The position numbers and the translations under genes are program-made. Shown piece after piece: positions 38,521 through 46,143 of a DNA stretch of 64,000 nucleotides (position 1 is its first letter; each line of letters starts with the position of its first letter). The stretch comes from Limnospira fusiformis SAG 85.79 (lineage in GTDB: Bacteria; Cyanobacteriota; Cyanobacteriia; Cyanobacteriales; Microcoleaceae). Where the stretch lies: contig NZ_CP051185.1 in assembly GCF_012516315.1 (NCBI RefSeq), positions 4,469,363 to 4,533,362 on the forward strand. The letters are read 5' to 3'. The notes under the pieces were generated by a model, which ran no database searches, was not told where the DNA came from, and saw only the letters and a list, made by a program, of their open reading frames with translations.

Positions 38521-38954
38521 TGCGAGTTTTAATCGATACCAATGTGGTGCTTGACTTTCTACAAGAGCGGGAACCTTTTGTAGAGAATGCAGCGAGAATT
38601 TTTCAGCAGATTGATGCTGGGGAAATTGAAGGAGTGATTACCGCTACCACAATCACTAATATTTATTATATTATTCGGAAGTTCGCCGGAGATGGAGTTG
38701 CTCGAGACGCGATCGCCCAAATTCTGATCGATCTCACGATCGCCCCTGTGAATCGAGATGTTTTAGAAGGAGCGATCGCTCTACAATTCGCTGATTTTGA
38801 GGATGCTGTACAGTATGTATGTGGTATTAGCCATCCTGTAGATGTCATTGTTACTCGTGATGTTACTGGGTTTAGCGCGGCAACCATTCCAGTGGTGCTA
38901 CCGGAAAACTTTGATGATTTCAAGCTAAGATTGCGGCTGGACGATCCCAGATGA
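38520..38954 (+). CDS. vapC: VapC-type PIN toxin
   Basis: A 144-residue protein MRVLIDTNVVLDFLQEREPF, ITATTITNIYYIIRKFAGDG, LQFADFEDAVQYVCGISHPV, DVIVTRDVTGF. All PIN acidic positions are visible (IDTN, TATTIT-N region, FEDAV, TRD). A paralogue of 16209-16637. Starts on the last base of the preceding antitoxin stop (TAATG). Confidence 0.88.
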   Translation: MRVLIDTNVVLDFLQEREPFVENAARIFQQIDAGEIEGVITATTITNIYYIIRKFAGDGVARDAIAQILIDLTIAPVNRDVLEGAIALQFADFEDAVQYVCGISHPVDVIVTRDVTGFSAATIPVVLPENFDDFKLRLRLDDPR

Positions 38955-38999
38955 TGTTGGCAGAGCGATCGCATTATCGCGGCTAAAGGAAACAACCCC

Positions 39000-39140
39000 A
39001 TGAGACAATTACCAATGGAGTTCGAGATTAACCAAAATCGCGCGATCGCCCCTAATCATTTGCGAAATGCTCTGGCAGAAATTGGGGCATATAGTGAGAA
39101 GATGGAAGGCGATGAACCGCAAGAGGAGAGAGCAGCGTGA
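39000..39140 (+). CDS. Small conserved-looking protein upstream of hsdS
   Basis: A 46-residue protein MRQLPMEFEINQNRAIAPNH, LRNALAEIGAYSEKMEGDEP, QEERAA. Its TGA overlaps the GTG start of hsdS (GTGA at 39137-39140), so it is translationally coupled to it. I do not recognise the family. A short companion could adjust HsdS expression, but no function is visible. Confidence 0.5.
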   Translation: MRQLPMEFEINQNRAIAPNHLRNALAEIGAYSEKMEGDEPQEERAA

Positions 39141-40594
39141 GTGAATTGCCGAAGGGGTGGGTTTTTAGTTCTCTTCTGGGTATTGTCAATCTTCACGACA
39201 GTCAGCGTATTCCCTTGAACCAGAAGCAACGTGCTGAACGTCAGGGTGCATATCCATACTATGGAGCTAATGGACAGGTAGATTCGATAGATGGTTTTAT
39301 TTTTGATGGCAATTACATTCTCTTAGCTGAAGATGGTGGTTATTTTGATCACCCATTTAAAGGCGTGGCCTATGAAGTCTCTGGGCGATTTTGGGTCAAT
39401 AATCATGCTCATATTCTTTCTCCTTGTAGTGAAATTCCAATAAGGTTTTTATTCTATGTTCTTAATTCACTTGATTGGATGCCTTATGTAGGAGGTTCTA
39501 CAAGATTAAAATTAACCCAAGAATCAATGCGTAGGGTATTAATCCCCCTTCCCCCACTCAACGAACAACGGCGGATTGTTGCCAAGCTCGATCGCCTCTT
39601 TGCCCGTAGTCGTTGTGCCCGTGAGGAGTTGGGGCGGGTGTCTGGGTTAGTTCAGCGCTACAAACAAGCCGTCCTAGCCGCCGCCTTCCGTGGCGATCTC
39701 ACAGCAGATTGGCGGGCAGAGAATCCTGATGTAGAGCCAGCATCAGAACTTTTAAAGCAAATTCAACTAAATCGAGAACAACAAGTTAATTTATATCGTC
39801 GAAATAAAAAATCGAAGAAATCGATAGATTTGTTTGATGCTACTACTGTTCTATATAGTGAAAATAAACATCCAAAAGATATACCAAATACATGGATTAG
39901 ATGCCATATTGGTGACATTGCAAATGTCTGTAATGGCAGCACGCCATCTAGAAAATCTTCTGAGTATTGGAATGGAAATATCAGTTGGGTGAGTTCAGGC
40001 GAAGTCCGTAACAATGTCATTTTGAGGACAAAAGAGGCTATAACTCAACAGGGTTATGATAATTCTTCTGTCCGTATTTTGCCAGTGGGTACAGTTCTAC
40101 TTGCTATGATTGGCGAAGGAAAAACAAGAGGGCAAACAGCAATTTTAAGAATTGACGCAACAATCAATCAGAATATAGCTGGTGTGATTACTGATCATGG
40201 CTTAATCTTATCTGAATATTTGTGGTATTGGTTTCAGTATCAGTATGAATCGACTAGGGAGCAAGGGAGTGGATCCGGGCCTCAGGCATTGAATTGTCAA
40301 CGTGTCAGAGAGTTACCATTCATAGTTTCTCCTCTTATAGAACAAAAAGAGATTGTTAAGCGGGTTGAAAAGCTGTTCAAAGTGATAGATATCATCGAGC
40401 AGGAACATCAAAAAGCCAGCAAACTCCTCGATCGCCTAGAGAAAGCCACCCTATCCAAAGCCTTTCGGGGCGAACTCGTACCCCAAGACCCCAACGACGA
40501 ACCCGCCGCAGTCTTGTTAGAACGCATCCAAGCCCAACGGCAGACGCAACCCAAACGCAAAGCAAAATCGACCCGCAAACCCAAAGCGAATTGA
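39137..40594 (+). CDS. hsdS: Type I restriction enzyme, S (specificity) subunit
   Basis: A 485-residue protein with two target-recognition domains. TRD1 begins LPKGWVFSSLLGIV and ends with LIPLPPLNEQRRIVAKLDRLF plus a helical spacer; TRD2 begins IPNTWIRCHIGDIANVCNGS and ends IVSPLIEQKEIVKRVEKLF plus the second spacer (LEKATLSKAFRGELVPQDPN). It selects the bipartite target for HsdM/HsdR. The GTG start at 39137 overlaps the small upstream gene. Confidence 0.93.
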   Translation: MSELPKGWVFSSLLGIVNLHDSQRIPLNQKQRAERQGAYPYYGANGQVDSIDGFIFDGNYILLAEDGGYFDHPFKGVAYEVSGRFWVNNHAHILSPCSEIPIRFLFYVLNSLDWMPYVGGSTRLKLTQESMRRVLIPLPPLNEQRRIVAKLDRLFARSRCAREELGRVSGLVQRYKQAVLAAAFRGDLTADWRAENPDVEPASELLKQIQLNREQQVNLYRRNKKSKKSIDLFDATTVLYSENKHPKDIPNTWIRCHIGDIANVCNGSTPSRKSSEYWNGNISWVSSGEVRNNVILRTKEAITQQGYDNSSVRILPVGTVLLAMIGEGKTRGQTAILRIDATINQNIAGVITDHGLILSEYLWYWFQYQYESTREQGSGSGPQALNCQRVRELPFIVSPLIEQKEIVKRVEKLFKVIDIIEQEHQKASKLLDRLEKATLSKAFRGELVPQDPNDEPAAVLLERIQAQRQTQPKRKAKSTRKPKAN

Positions 40595-40763
40595 GGGGGT
40601 GCGATCGAGGCTAACACTGCTCAACAGGATGTTTCAGAGCGGGATGAGGATATCCTGGTTAATGAGATTGACCCTGTGTATGGGTGGAGTTCCCAGCCAA
40701 GTCATTTGGCATGACGGCAATACTTGACACCAGTTTTTTGTTGAGTTGTTGCCCTAAAACGCC

Positions 40764-40850
40764 AGCTAACAACCCCTTGGCAGCGGACGCTTGAGATATC
40801 TTGATGGGGATCCAAAGGTTATCTGTCGCCGCTTATCTTGGTGGTTGGGT
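40764..40850 (+). repeat. attC: attC site 9
   Basis: R'' AGCTAAC (40764-40770), inner boxes GGCAGCGGACGC and CGCCGCTTATC, R' GTTGGGT (40844-40850). It interrupts a PIN-toxin start (MTAILDTSFLLSCC) at about 40711. The upstream stretch 40620-40710 is the C-terminal part of the antitoxin seen complete at 41342. A lone R''-like GGCTAACACTGC at 40611 marks the deletion junction. Confidence 0.8.
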
Positions 40851-41290
40851 AGCCATACTTTTGGATGCCACACTAAAACGAGGTGCTGGATTTTCGTAAG
40901 TAGGTAGACTCAATAGCTGCGAAACCGCCCCAAAAAAAGCACAGCCTTGGGTAAAATAAAGAAGCGATGTGATTTTGTCGTGTTAACTGCTTCTGAAAAA
41001 TGACAAAACTACTTCAACAGGCGATCGCCCAAATCCAACAACTCCCACCGGACCAACAAGATGCGATCGCCGCTCGATTTTTGGCAGAGGACAACATTGG
41101 CAGGCTCAGGGAAGTCTACCCGCTTTCCAAGAGCGCGATCGGGCTATGCTCAATCTGCCTGAGAGCCGCGATAATGGATAGAATGAGTACAAAGTTCTGG
41201 GTGAAGTGGCAATGACTGAGTTGCTTGAGGGTGCGATCGCCTAATTGAAAAGCCTGCTGATGAGCAAGATGCGATCGCTCCTCGTTTACT
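40851..41290 (+). pseudogene. Antitoxin truncated and joined to the common leader
   Basis: The ATG at 41000 gives MTKLLQQAIAQIQQLPPDQQ and DAIAARFLAED, the start of the antitoxin complete at 41903, then fuses to the leader-repeat interior (DNIGRLREVYPLSKSAIG). The 40851-40999 segment is the same 5' region as before 41903, so the block is a damaged duplicate. A second antitoxin relic is at 41212-41300. Confidence 0.6.
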
Positions 41291-41341
41291 TACTCAGATG
41301 CTAGAATAGGGCAGCAACGCGGTTTCATTAGCAATATAGCC

Positions 41342-41617
41342 ATGTCTAAAACAATAGTCGAGCGGCAAGATCTTGTTGAGGTAGTAAATGCTCTGCCTGA
41401 TGAGGTTTTGGTAGAGTTGGCAAATTTTCTTGACTACTTGCGCTATAAAACGTCTCAGGATAAGAAACCTGATCTTTGTCAACAAAACTTTTTGCTCTCT
41501 GTTGCCGGCTTAGGTAAGTCTGCTCAACAGGATGTTTCAGAGCGGGATGAGGATATCCTCCTTAATGAGATTGACCCTGTGTATGGGTGGAGTTCCCAGC
41601 CAAGTAATTTGGCATGA
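41342..41617 (+). CDS. VapB-type antitoxin
   Basis: A 91-residue protein MSKTIVERQDLVEVVNALPD, then EVLVELANFLDYLRYKTSQ and an acidic tail (VSERDEDILLNEIDPVYGWS). The ALPDEVLVELANFLDYLRYK helix is the family hallmark. The stop overlaps the PIN start (ATGA at 41614-41617). The PIN itself is cut by attC, leaving an orphan antitoxin. Confidence 0.78.
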   Translation: MSKTIVERQDLVEVVNALPDEVLVELANFLDYLRYKTSQDKKPDLCQQNFLLSVAGLGKSAQQDVSERDEDILLNEIDPVYGWSSQPSNLA

Positions 41618-41697
41618 CGGCAATACTTGACACCAGTTTTTTGTTGAGTTGTTGCCCTAAAACCCCAGCTAACAACCCCTTGGCAGCGGACGCTTGA
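41614..41697 (+). pseudogene. PIN toxin start cut by attC
   Basis: MTAILDTSFLLSCCPKTPAN then frame through the attC to TGA at 41695-41697. Only the first beta strand and first Asp (LDTS) remain. The join to attC occurs within 20 codons of the start. Confidence 0.65.
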
Positions 41698-41753
41698 GAT
41701 ATCTTGATCGGGATCCAAAGGTTATCTGCCGCCGCTTATCTTGGTGGTTGGGT
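41667..41753 (+). repeat. attC: attC site 10
   Basis: R'' AGCTAAC (41667-41673), R' GTTGGGT (41747-41753). Nearly identical to attC site 9, and the ~150 bp on each side are also shared, showing a tandem duplication of this cassette region. Confidence 0.8.
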
Positions 41754-41902
41754 AGCCATACTTTTGGATGCAACACTCAAACGAGGTGCTGGATTTTCGT
41801 AAGTAGGTAGACTCAATAGCTGCGAAACCGCCCCAAAAAAAGCACAGCCTTGGGTAAAATAAAGAAGCGATGTGATTTGGTGGTGTTAACTGCTTCTGAA
41901 AA

Positions 41903-42133
41903 ATGACAAAACTACTTCAACAGGCGATCGCCCAAATCCAACAACTCCCACCCGACCAACAAGATGCGATCGCCGCTCGATTGTTGGCAGAGTTGCAGGA
42001 CGAGCAAAAATGGGAAACCAGTTTTGCTACCACGACAGACGAGCAATGGGATCAGATGGCCGCAATGGTACGGCAGGAAATCGCAGCAGGAGAAACTCTT
42101 GCCCTTGATGAGGTATTCCCAACACAAAAATGA
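41903..42133 (+). CDS. Antitoxin of a RelE-type pair
   Basis: A 76-residue protein MTKLLQQAIAQIQQLPPDQQ, DAIAARLLAELQDEQKWETS, MVRQEIAAGETLALDEVF. A helical antitoxin whose N-terminus (MTxLLxxAIA) also appears as relics throughout the integron leaders. TGA overlaps the toxin ATG (42130-42133). Confidence 0.8.
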   Translation: MTKLLQQAIAQIQQLPPDQQDAIAARLLAELQDEQKWETSFATTTDEQWDQMAAMVRQEIAAGETLALDEVFPTQK

Positions 42134-42399
42134 AATCAAGCGTCACAAAGTCATTTCGCCAGCGGCTAGGTGATTTGCCTGCATCAGTTCAAGAACAAGC
42201 CCATAAAGCTTACGCCCTTTGGCAAGAAGATCCTTATCATCCGAGCCTTCAGTTCAAGCGAGTCAGTCAGAAGCAACGGATTTATTCTGCTCGTGTCAGT
42301 CTCAATTATCGTGTTTTAGGTTTACTCGAAGGCGACGATATTTACTGGTATTGGATTGGCACACACGATGATTACGATGAATTGCTAAAACGGATTTAG
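42130..42399 (+). CDS. RelE/HigB-like toxin
   Basis: An 89-residue protein MKSSVTKSFRQRLGDLPASV, QEQAHKAYALWQEDPYHPSL, IYSARVSLNYRVLGLLEGDD, WYWIGTHDDYDELLKRI. The SARVSLNYRVLG strands and WIGTHDDYDELL end fit the RelE superfamily subgroup that follows such antitoxins. Intact pair. Confidence 0.85.
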   Translation: MKSSVTKSFRQRLGDLPASVQEQAHKAYALWQEDPYHPSLQFKRVSQKQRIYSARVSLNYRVLGLLEGDDIYWYWIGTHDDYDELLKRI

Positions 42400-42484
42400 T
42401 CAGTAGGATTAGGGTGCGTTAGACGGGATCGATAAGGTGATTAGGGTTAGGGATAATTGAGAGATTTGATGGGTGATGGTAGCT

Positions 42485-43024
42485 GATACATTTACGCGAC
42501 ATTTTTCCGGTTGTTCCCGGACAATGCAACGATAGCACTATTACCCGTTAAGGTAACAGAGGCGGTATCCCGCAAAGCTTTTAGAAAGATTCCAAAAGCA
42601 CCGTTCCAGTCCCTGGGTAGAGTGAACCCGCACTCAGGACATCGGAACACTTTTGAGCCACCTAGCTGGGAATGGACATGACCACAGTGAGTACAGGTTT
42701 TGCTGGTGTATTCTTCGGTCACATCTACAACTGTTCAGTTATTTCCGCGCTTATGTCTCAGGGTTAGTTTGAATCGATAATGCGCCCATGTCAGCATGGC
42801 GCGGGCAGTCTTAGACCTGATTAGACGCTTCACCTTGGCAACCATATTGGAAGTCTCGAAGGGGGGCCAAAAAATCAGGCTGTGTTATGGGATGGCCAGG
42901 GATGCGACCCAATCAACCAGGGGGTTGAAGTCCTCACCGGGTAGTCCCCACGCCCATTTCAGCTCGATTTCATACCCGAAGGTCTCGCACCATACTTGGT
43001 ATTATACCGTATTGCCGTAAAATG
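42485..43024 (-). mobile_element. Chimeric insertion: group II intron 5' end joined to a TnpB 3' end
   Basis: On the minus strand, from about 43000 downwards: a group II intron 5' segment (GTGCGAGACCTTCGGGTATG, then the D1 strands), directly followed by the end of an IS200/IS605 TnpB. The TnpB part reads VAKVKRLIRSKTARAMLTWA, then after a frame change TSKTCTHCGHVHSQLGGSKV and CPECGFTLPRDWNGAFGIF (42492-42722), i.e. the TnpB zinc ribbon and last RuvC Asp. The block splits a WD40-linked repeat (42484 | 43047). The same chimera lies on the plus strand at 54373-54890. Confidence 0.75.
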
Positions 43025-43053
43025 TTAACCTAATTTGAGATTAAATCATGCTC
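43025..43053 (+). repeat. Left 29-bp inverted repeat
   Basis: TTAACCTAATTTGAGATTAA followed by ATCATGCTC; its exact reverse complement is at 44048-44076. The two flank about 1 kb with a WD40 scrap, antitoxin relics, an AbrB-type antitoxin and a cut PIN gene. Confidence 0.8.
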
Positions 43054-43580
43054 CTCAATTCTAGCAAATCTGCATCAACGGCGATCGCACCGGGTGAAAT
43101 GGCGATCGCACCACGGGAAGCCATGGGAGGACATAGTAACCGGGTAGAAGCAGTAGCGATAAGCCCGTTGGGCATAGCTTCGCTTACCGACCCCGACGGG
43201 AAACCATCTTCAACAGGCGATCGCCCAAATCCAACAACTCCCACCCGACCAACAAGATGCGATCGCGGCTCGATTTTTGGCAGAGGACAACATTGGCAGG
43301 CTCAGGGAAGTCTACCCGCTTTCCAAGAGCGCGATCGGGCTATGCTCAATCTGCCTGAGAGCGGCGATAATGGATAGAATGAGTACAAAGTTCTGGGTGA
43401 AGTGGCAATGACTGAGTTGCTTGAGGGTGCGATCGCCTAATTGAAAACTTTGCCTGCTGATGAGCAAGATGCGATCGCTTCGCGCTCTGGGATAATTCAT
43501 TCTCCCGGTCTCCCGATATTCTTGCCAAACTAGCAGATACAGAGATAGATTTTCACCGATTTTCTGACAGTTGAAACAAC
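43054..43580 (+). other. Mosaic of repeat and antitoxin relics, no intact gene
   Basis: In order: WD40-linked repeat and start of the WD40 frame (43060-43205, with a ~30-bp insertion inside the HIP1-containing blade); a piece of the MTKLLQQAIA antitoxin (IQQLPPDQQDAIAARFLAE, 43205-43283); leader-repeat interior (PAFQERDRAMLNLPES); and a second antitoxin relic ending SRSPDILAKLADTEIDFHRF with a stop at about 43573. Every junction joins a different gene family. Confidence 0.6.
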
Positions 43581-43593
43581 AAAGAGGTCACTT

Positions 43594-43833
43594 ATGCAAA
43601 ACTCTCGTCATGTTTCCTTACTAACAAATGGACAAGATCAAGTCCTAACCATTCCCCATGAACTTGCCCTATCGGGTACAGAAGTTTTGTTACGCAAAGC
43701 AGGTCATCGCTTAATCATTGAACCCATTCCTGCTAATTCTCTCCTTTCTTTGCTAACTACGTTGCCAGACATTACGGATGATTTCCCTAATATAGATGAG
43801 GGGTTACTTCCCCTTGATGACATCACACTTTAG
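43594..43833 (+). CDS. VapB-type (AbrB-fold) antitoxin
   Basis: A 79-residue protein MQNSRHVSLLTNGQDQVLTI followed by PHELALSGTEVLLRKAGHRL and IIEPIPANS. An AbrB-like swapped hairpin with the LTIPHELAL signature. It precedes a truncated PIN toxin by nine bases and may be an orphan. Confidence 0.75.
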   Translation: MQNSRHVSLLTNGQDQVLTIPHELALSGTEVLLRKAGHRLIIEPIPANSLLSLLTTLPDITDDFPNIDEGLLPLDDITL

Positions 43834-43842
43834 TACCACCCA

Positions 43843-43983
43843 ATGACCTATCAATACCTCCTTGATACAAATATCCTGTCAGATTTGGTCAGACATCCTC
43901 AAGGTCGGATTTTCCAGCATATTGTAGATGTCTGGGAAGACAGCGTTTGTACTAGCATCATTGTGGCGTGTGAACTACGATGA
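43843..43983 (+). pseudogene. VapC-type PIN toxin, truncated
   Basis: MTYQYLLDTNILSDLVRHPQ, GRIFQHIVDVWEDSVCTSII, VACELR and a stop: the first 46 residues of a FitB-type PIN domain with LLDTN and the E of ACELR. The following sequence does not continue the domain and the right inverted repeat lies 64 bases on. Confidence 0.65.
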
Positions 43984-44047
43984 AGTTAGATAATTGGTTG
44001 CTTTGAAAATACAAGATTTGGCATAGGATGTCTTTGGTTTAAGCGAA

Positions 44048-44076
44048 GAGCATGATTTAATCTCAAATTAGGTTAA
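44048..44076 (-). repeat. Right 29-bp inverted repeat
   Basis: Exact reverse complement of 43025-43053. Confidence 0.8.
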
Positions 44077-44148
44077 TTCCTACTGTCTAAGATGGAGTTG
44101 GTTGAGGCTATAAACTTAACACTTTAAAGACGACAGATAGTAGTAGAC

Positions 44149-44198
44149 ACCCGGTTTCCGAGGTGGCAGGCGAGCCAGGTGCAGAAACCGGGTTTTTT
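44149..44198 (+). terminator. Rho-independent-type hairpin
   Basis: ACCCGGTTTC (44149-44158) pairs with GAAACCGGGT (44184-44193), followed by a T run to 44198. The stem belongs to the AAACCGGGTTT repeat family. The T run places it on the plus strand, just before the convergent gene ending at 44216. Confidence 0.65.
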
Positions 44199-44215
44199 AA
44201 CTATTCTGGATGAAT

Positions 44216-44866
44216 TTAGCGGAAAAGTACATCTGATCGCATTGTCAGGGTCAGATCTTGTTCTGGGTTAATCACAACGACATCCACCTGACCGCGACCA
44301 ATGAAGACTCCCGCCAGAGCCCCTAGTCCCGCGCCGCCGAGAACTTCCTCAGTGGCGATCGCTTTATCTCCGAGTACCCCCGCCAAAGCCGCCGCCGCCG
44401 CCGCACCCACAGCAGCACCTTTAAGGATATTACCAGCAGAAGGACCACGACGGACGGTTTCCGTGCGGGTGACAACGTTAGAATTAGCATCAAGACGATA
44501 TCGGCGATTGTTGCTGATAATCACCTCATTAGCCACAAACTGAGAACCACCAGAAGCGGGTCGCAATTCCCCAACAATTTCCGCCCCTGCGGGTATCCAA
44601 ACCCGTCCTTGGTTAGTACGGATATCTTGGGCGACTACCATAGTCAGAGCGGTCGTTTCTGTGGGGGTGAGAACGATTCTATCAGCTTCTGGGTATTCCA
44701 CGGGGATAGTTGTTCCGGCGGAAATTCTTTCCCGTTGTAGAGAACCCGGTAATTGTTGGGCGCGCGCTACGGTTTGATGCAGCAATAGAGGGGCTGCTAG
44801 TCCAGTAGTTAAACCGAGGGTGAGGAAGATAGATGTAGCAGAACGGTAGAGTTTTTGGTGGAACAT
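44216..44866 (-). CDS. Secreted glycine-zipper protein
   Basis: A 216-residue protein with a signal peptide (SIFLTLGLTTGLAAPLLLHQ, cleavage near ARA-QQ). The body has RVWIPAGAEIVGELRPASGG and FVANEVIISNNRRYRL, like cell-envelope proteins of the TrbI/VirB10 region. Then come a Gly/Ala-rich zipper (ILKGAAVGAAAAAALAGVLG) and a final strand. Probably periplasmic or outer-membrane associated. Exact role unknown. Starts from ATG at 44866, upstream region 44867-45113 is non-coding. Confidence 0.7.
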   Translation of the reverse strand: MFHQKLYRSATSIFLTLGLTTGLAAPLLLHQTVARAQQLPGSLQRERISAGTTIPVEYPEADRIVLTPTETTALTMVVAQDIRTNQGRVWIPAGAEIVGELRPASGGSQFVANEVIISNNRRYRLDANSNVVTRTETVRRGPSAGNILKGAAVGAAAAAALAGVLGDKAIATEEVLGGAGLGALAGVFIGRGQVDVVVINPEQDLTLTMRSDVLFR

Positions 44867-45113
44867 AGTTTACATTATCCTCGGGTGTAAATTAATTGAT
44901 TTGTCTCTATTGACGTGGGTTGTTTGAATTTAGTTCACAATTTCTGGAGAAATTTGTTTAACCCGGACAGTTAAAGTTGGCAAAAAGCTGACGGAAACGG
45001 CGATCGCTTAGTTGAGCGACAGGGTAGGTTAATTAGGCTGTACTGGCGGTATTTAGCACATCAGCGCTCACCCTGTCTCTATAGTCTATCTGGGTTAAAT
45101 ATTAACCGAGATT

Positions 45114-46127
45114 TTAGGGAACAGGCACAGAATATTCTCTTTCTCGGACGGCGGGACCTCTGACCACAATGCGGAAGCGACGAGACGGGGGGAGGTTGGC
45201 GATTAAATCGAATTTACCTTCAGAATCCGTGACGATCGCCCGATTATCAATATCAACTATATCCATCGGATCAACTTGTCCTACAATTCTAGCTCTCCTA
45301 GGGCTAAGTCGCGTTACCTGAAACACTTGTAAATCAGACAAAGGTGGAGTTAGATCAGGAGCAGTGGGAGGTAGGTTAAGGTTAACTACGGAGGATTTTT
45401 CTCTGTTAATTTGGGTTTCTTGTCCCTCTGCGGAAGCGCCCACAATACCTTCAACGGTGCTAATACCCGTTTTACCATCTGGTCCAACATCGACCCCAAA
45501 GGAAGTTCCCCTAACTCCGGCGACAGTTACAGGGGTTTCTACTCGAAAAGGGGAGGTTTCCACAGACTCTTCAGAGTTTTGGGAGTCTTGGCTAAATATT
45601 CCTTCCCAGTTTAGGGCGGCGATTTCCTGGGGGGGGTGAGAAGCGGTAGAATTACGGAATGGGGCGCTAACAAAACGGGCGATGGAAGACCTAACCCGAC
45701 CTTTGGAAATAAAAACAACGGTTTCTTGGTTAGGGTCGAGTCCTGGTTGTCCTGATAGGCTTCTAATTTCCAGGGTGGTGTTTTCTGCTAATTCCAAAAC
45801 ACCGATATTGCTATCTACTCGTAAAATAGCGATCGCACGTCTTCCGGTTGTGATCACGTCTCCCACCCCTAAGCGATCGCCAAATTGGGCTGGTCTACCA
45901 TTAATGGTAACTCTCCCCTGGAGTTCCTCTACCATCAAACTGCGGGTGGCGGTCCGGTCAACCTGGGATAATGGGGAGGTATTAGCGATCGCCGGTTTAA
46001 TAGCCCCGAAGATACCTAATTCCATCATGGTAATGGCGATCGCCGTCATTCCCGGTATCAGAAAGAAGGCATACTTGAAAAAGTTGTCACCGTTGGGCTT
46101 TAGCCAACTCGTCCCTGTTGTTACCAT
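45114..46127 (-). CDS. FecR-domain protein, membrane-anchored
   Basis: A 337-residue protein. A hydrophobic segment (FFLIPGMTAIAITMMELGIF) near residue 20-40 is followed by a FecR domain: VTINGRPAQFGDRLGVGDVI, AILRVDSNIGVLELAENTTL, VTVAGVRGTSFGVDVGPDGK and STVEGIVGASA. A C-terminal Ig-like part (DNRAIVTDSEGKFDLIANLP) follows. FecR domains in cyanobacteria usually accompany secreted TPR-CHAT proteins, as here: the next gene diverges with starts only 16 bases apart. The role in signalling or envelope assembly is inferred. Confidence 0.82.
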   Translation of the reverse strand: MVTTGTSWLKPNGDNFFKYAFFLIPGMTAIAITMMELGIFGAIKPAIANTSPLSQVDRTATRSLMVEELQGRVTINGRPAQFGDRLGVGDVITTGRRAIAILRVDSNIGVLELAENTTLEIRSLSGQPGLDPNQETVVFISKGRVRSSIARFVSAPFRNSTASHPPQEIAALNWEGIFSQDSQNSEESVETSPFRVETPVTVAGVRGTSFGVDVGPDGKTGISTVEGIVGASAEGQETQINREKSSVVNLNLPPTAPDLTPPLSDLQVFQVTRLSPRRARIVGQVDPMDIVDIDNRAIVTDSEGKFDLIANLPPSRRFRIVVRGPAVREREYSVPVP

Positions 46128-46143
46128 TTTCCTAATTAAATCT

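Noticed and set aside
45682-46143. N-terminal extension of the TPR-CHAT gene by 154 codons
   Set aside because: The extension is antisense to the FecR gene; the ATG at 46144 opens a clear signal peptide.
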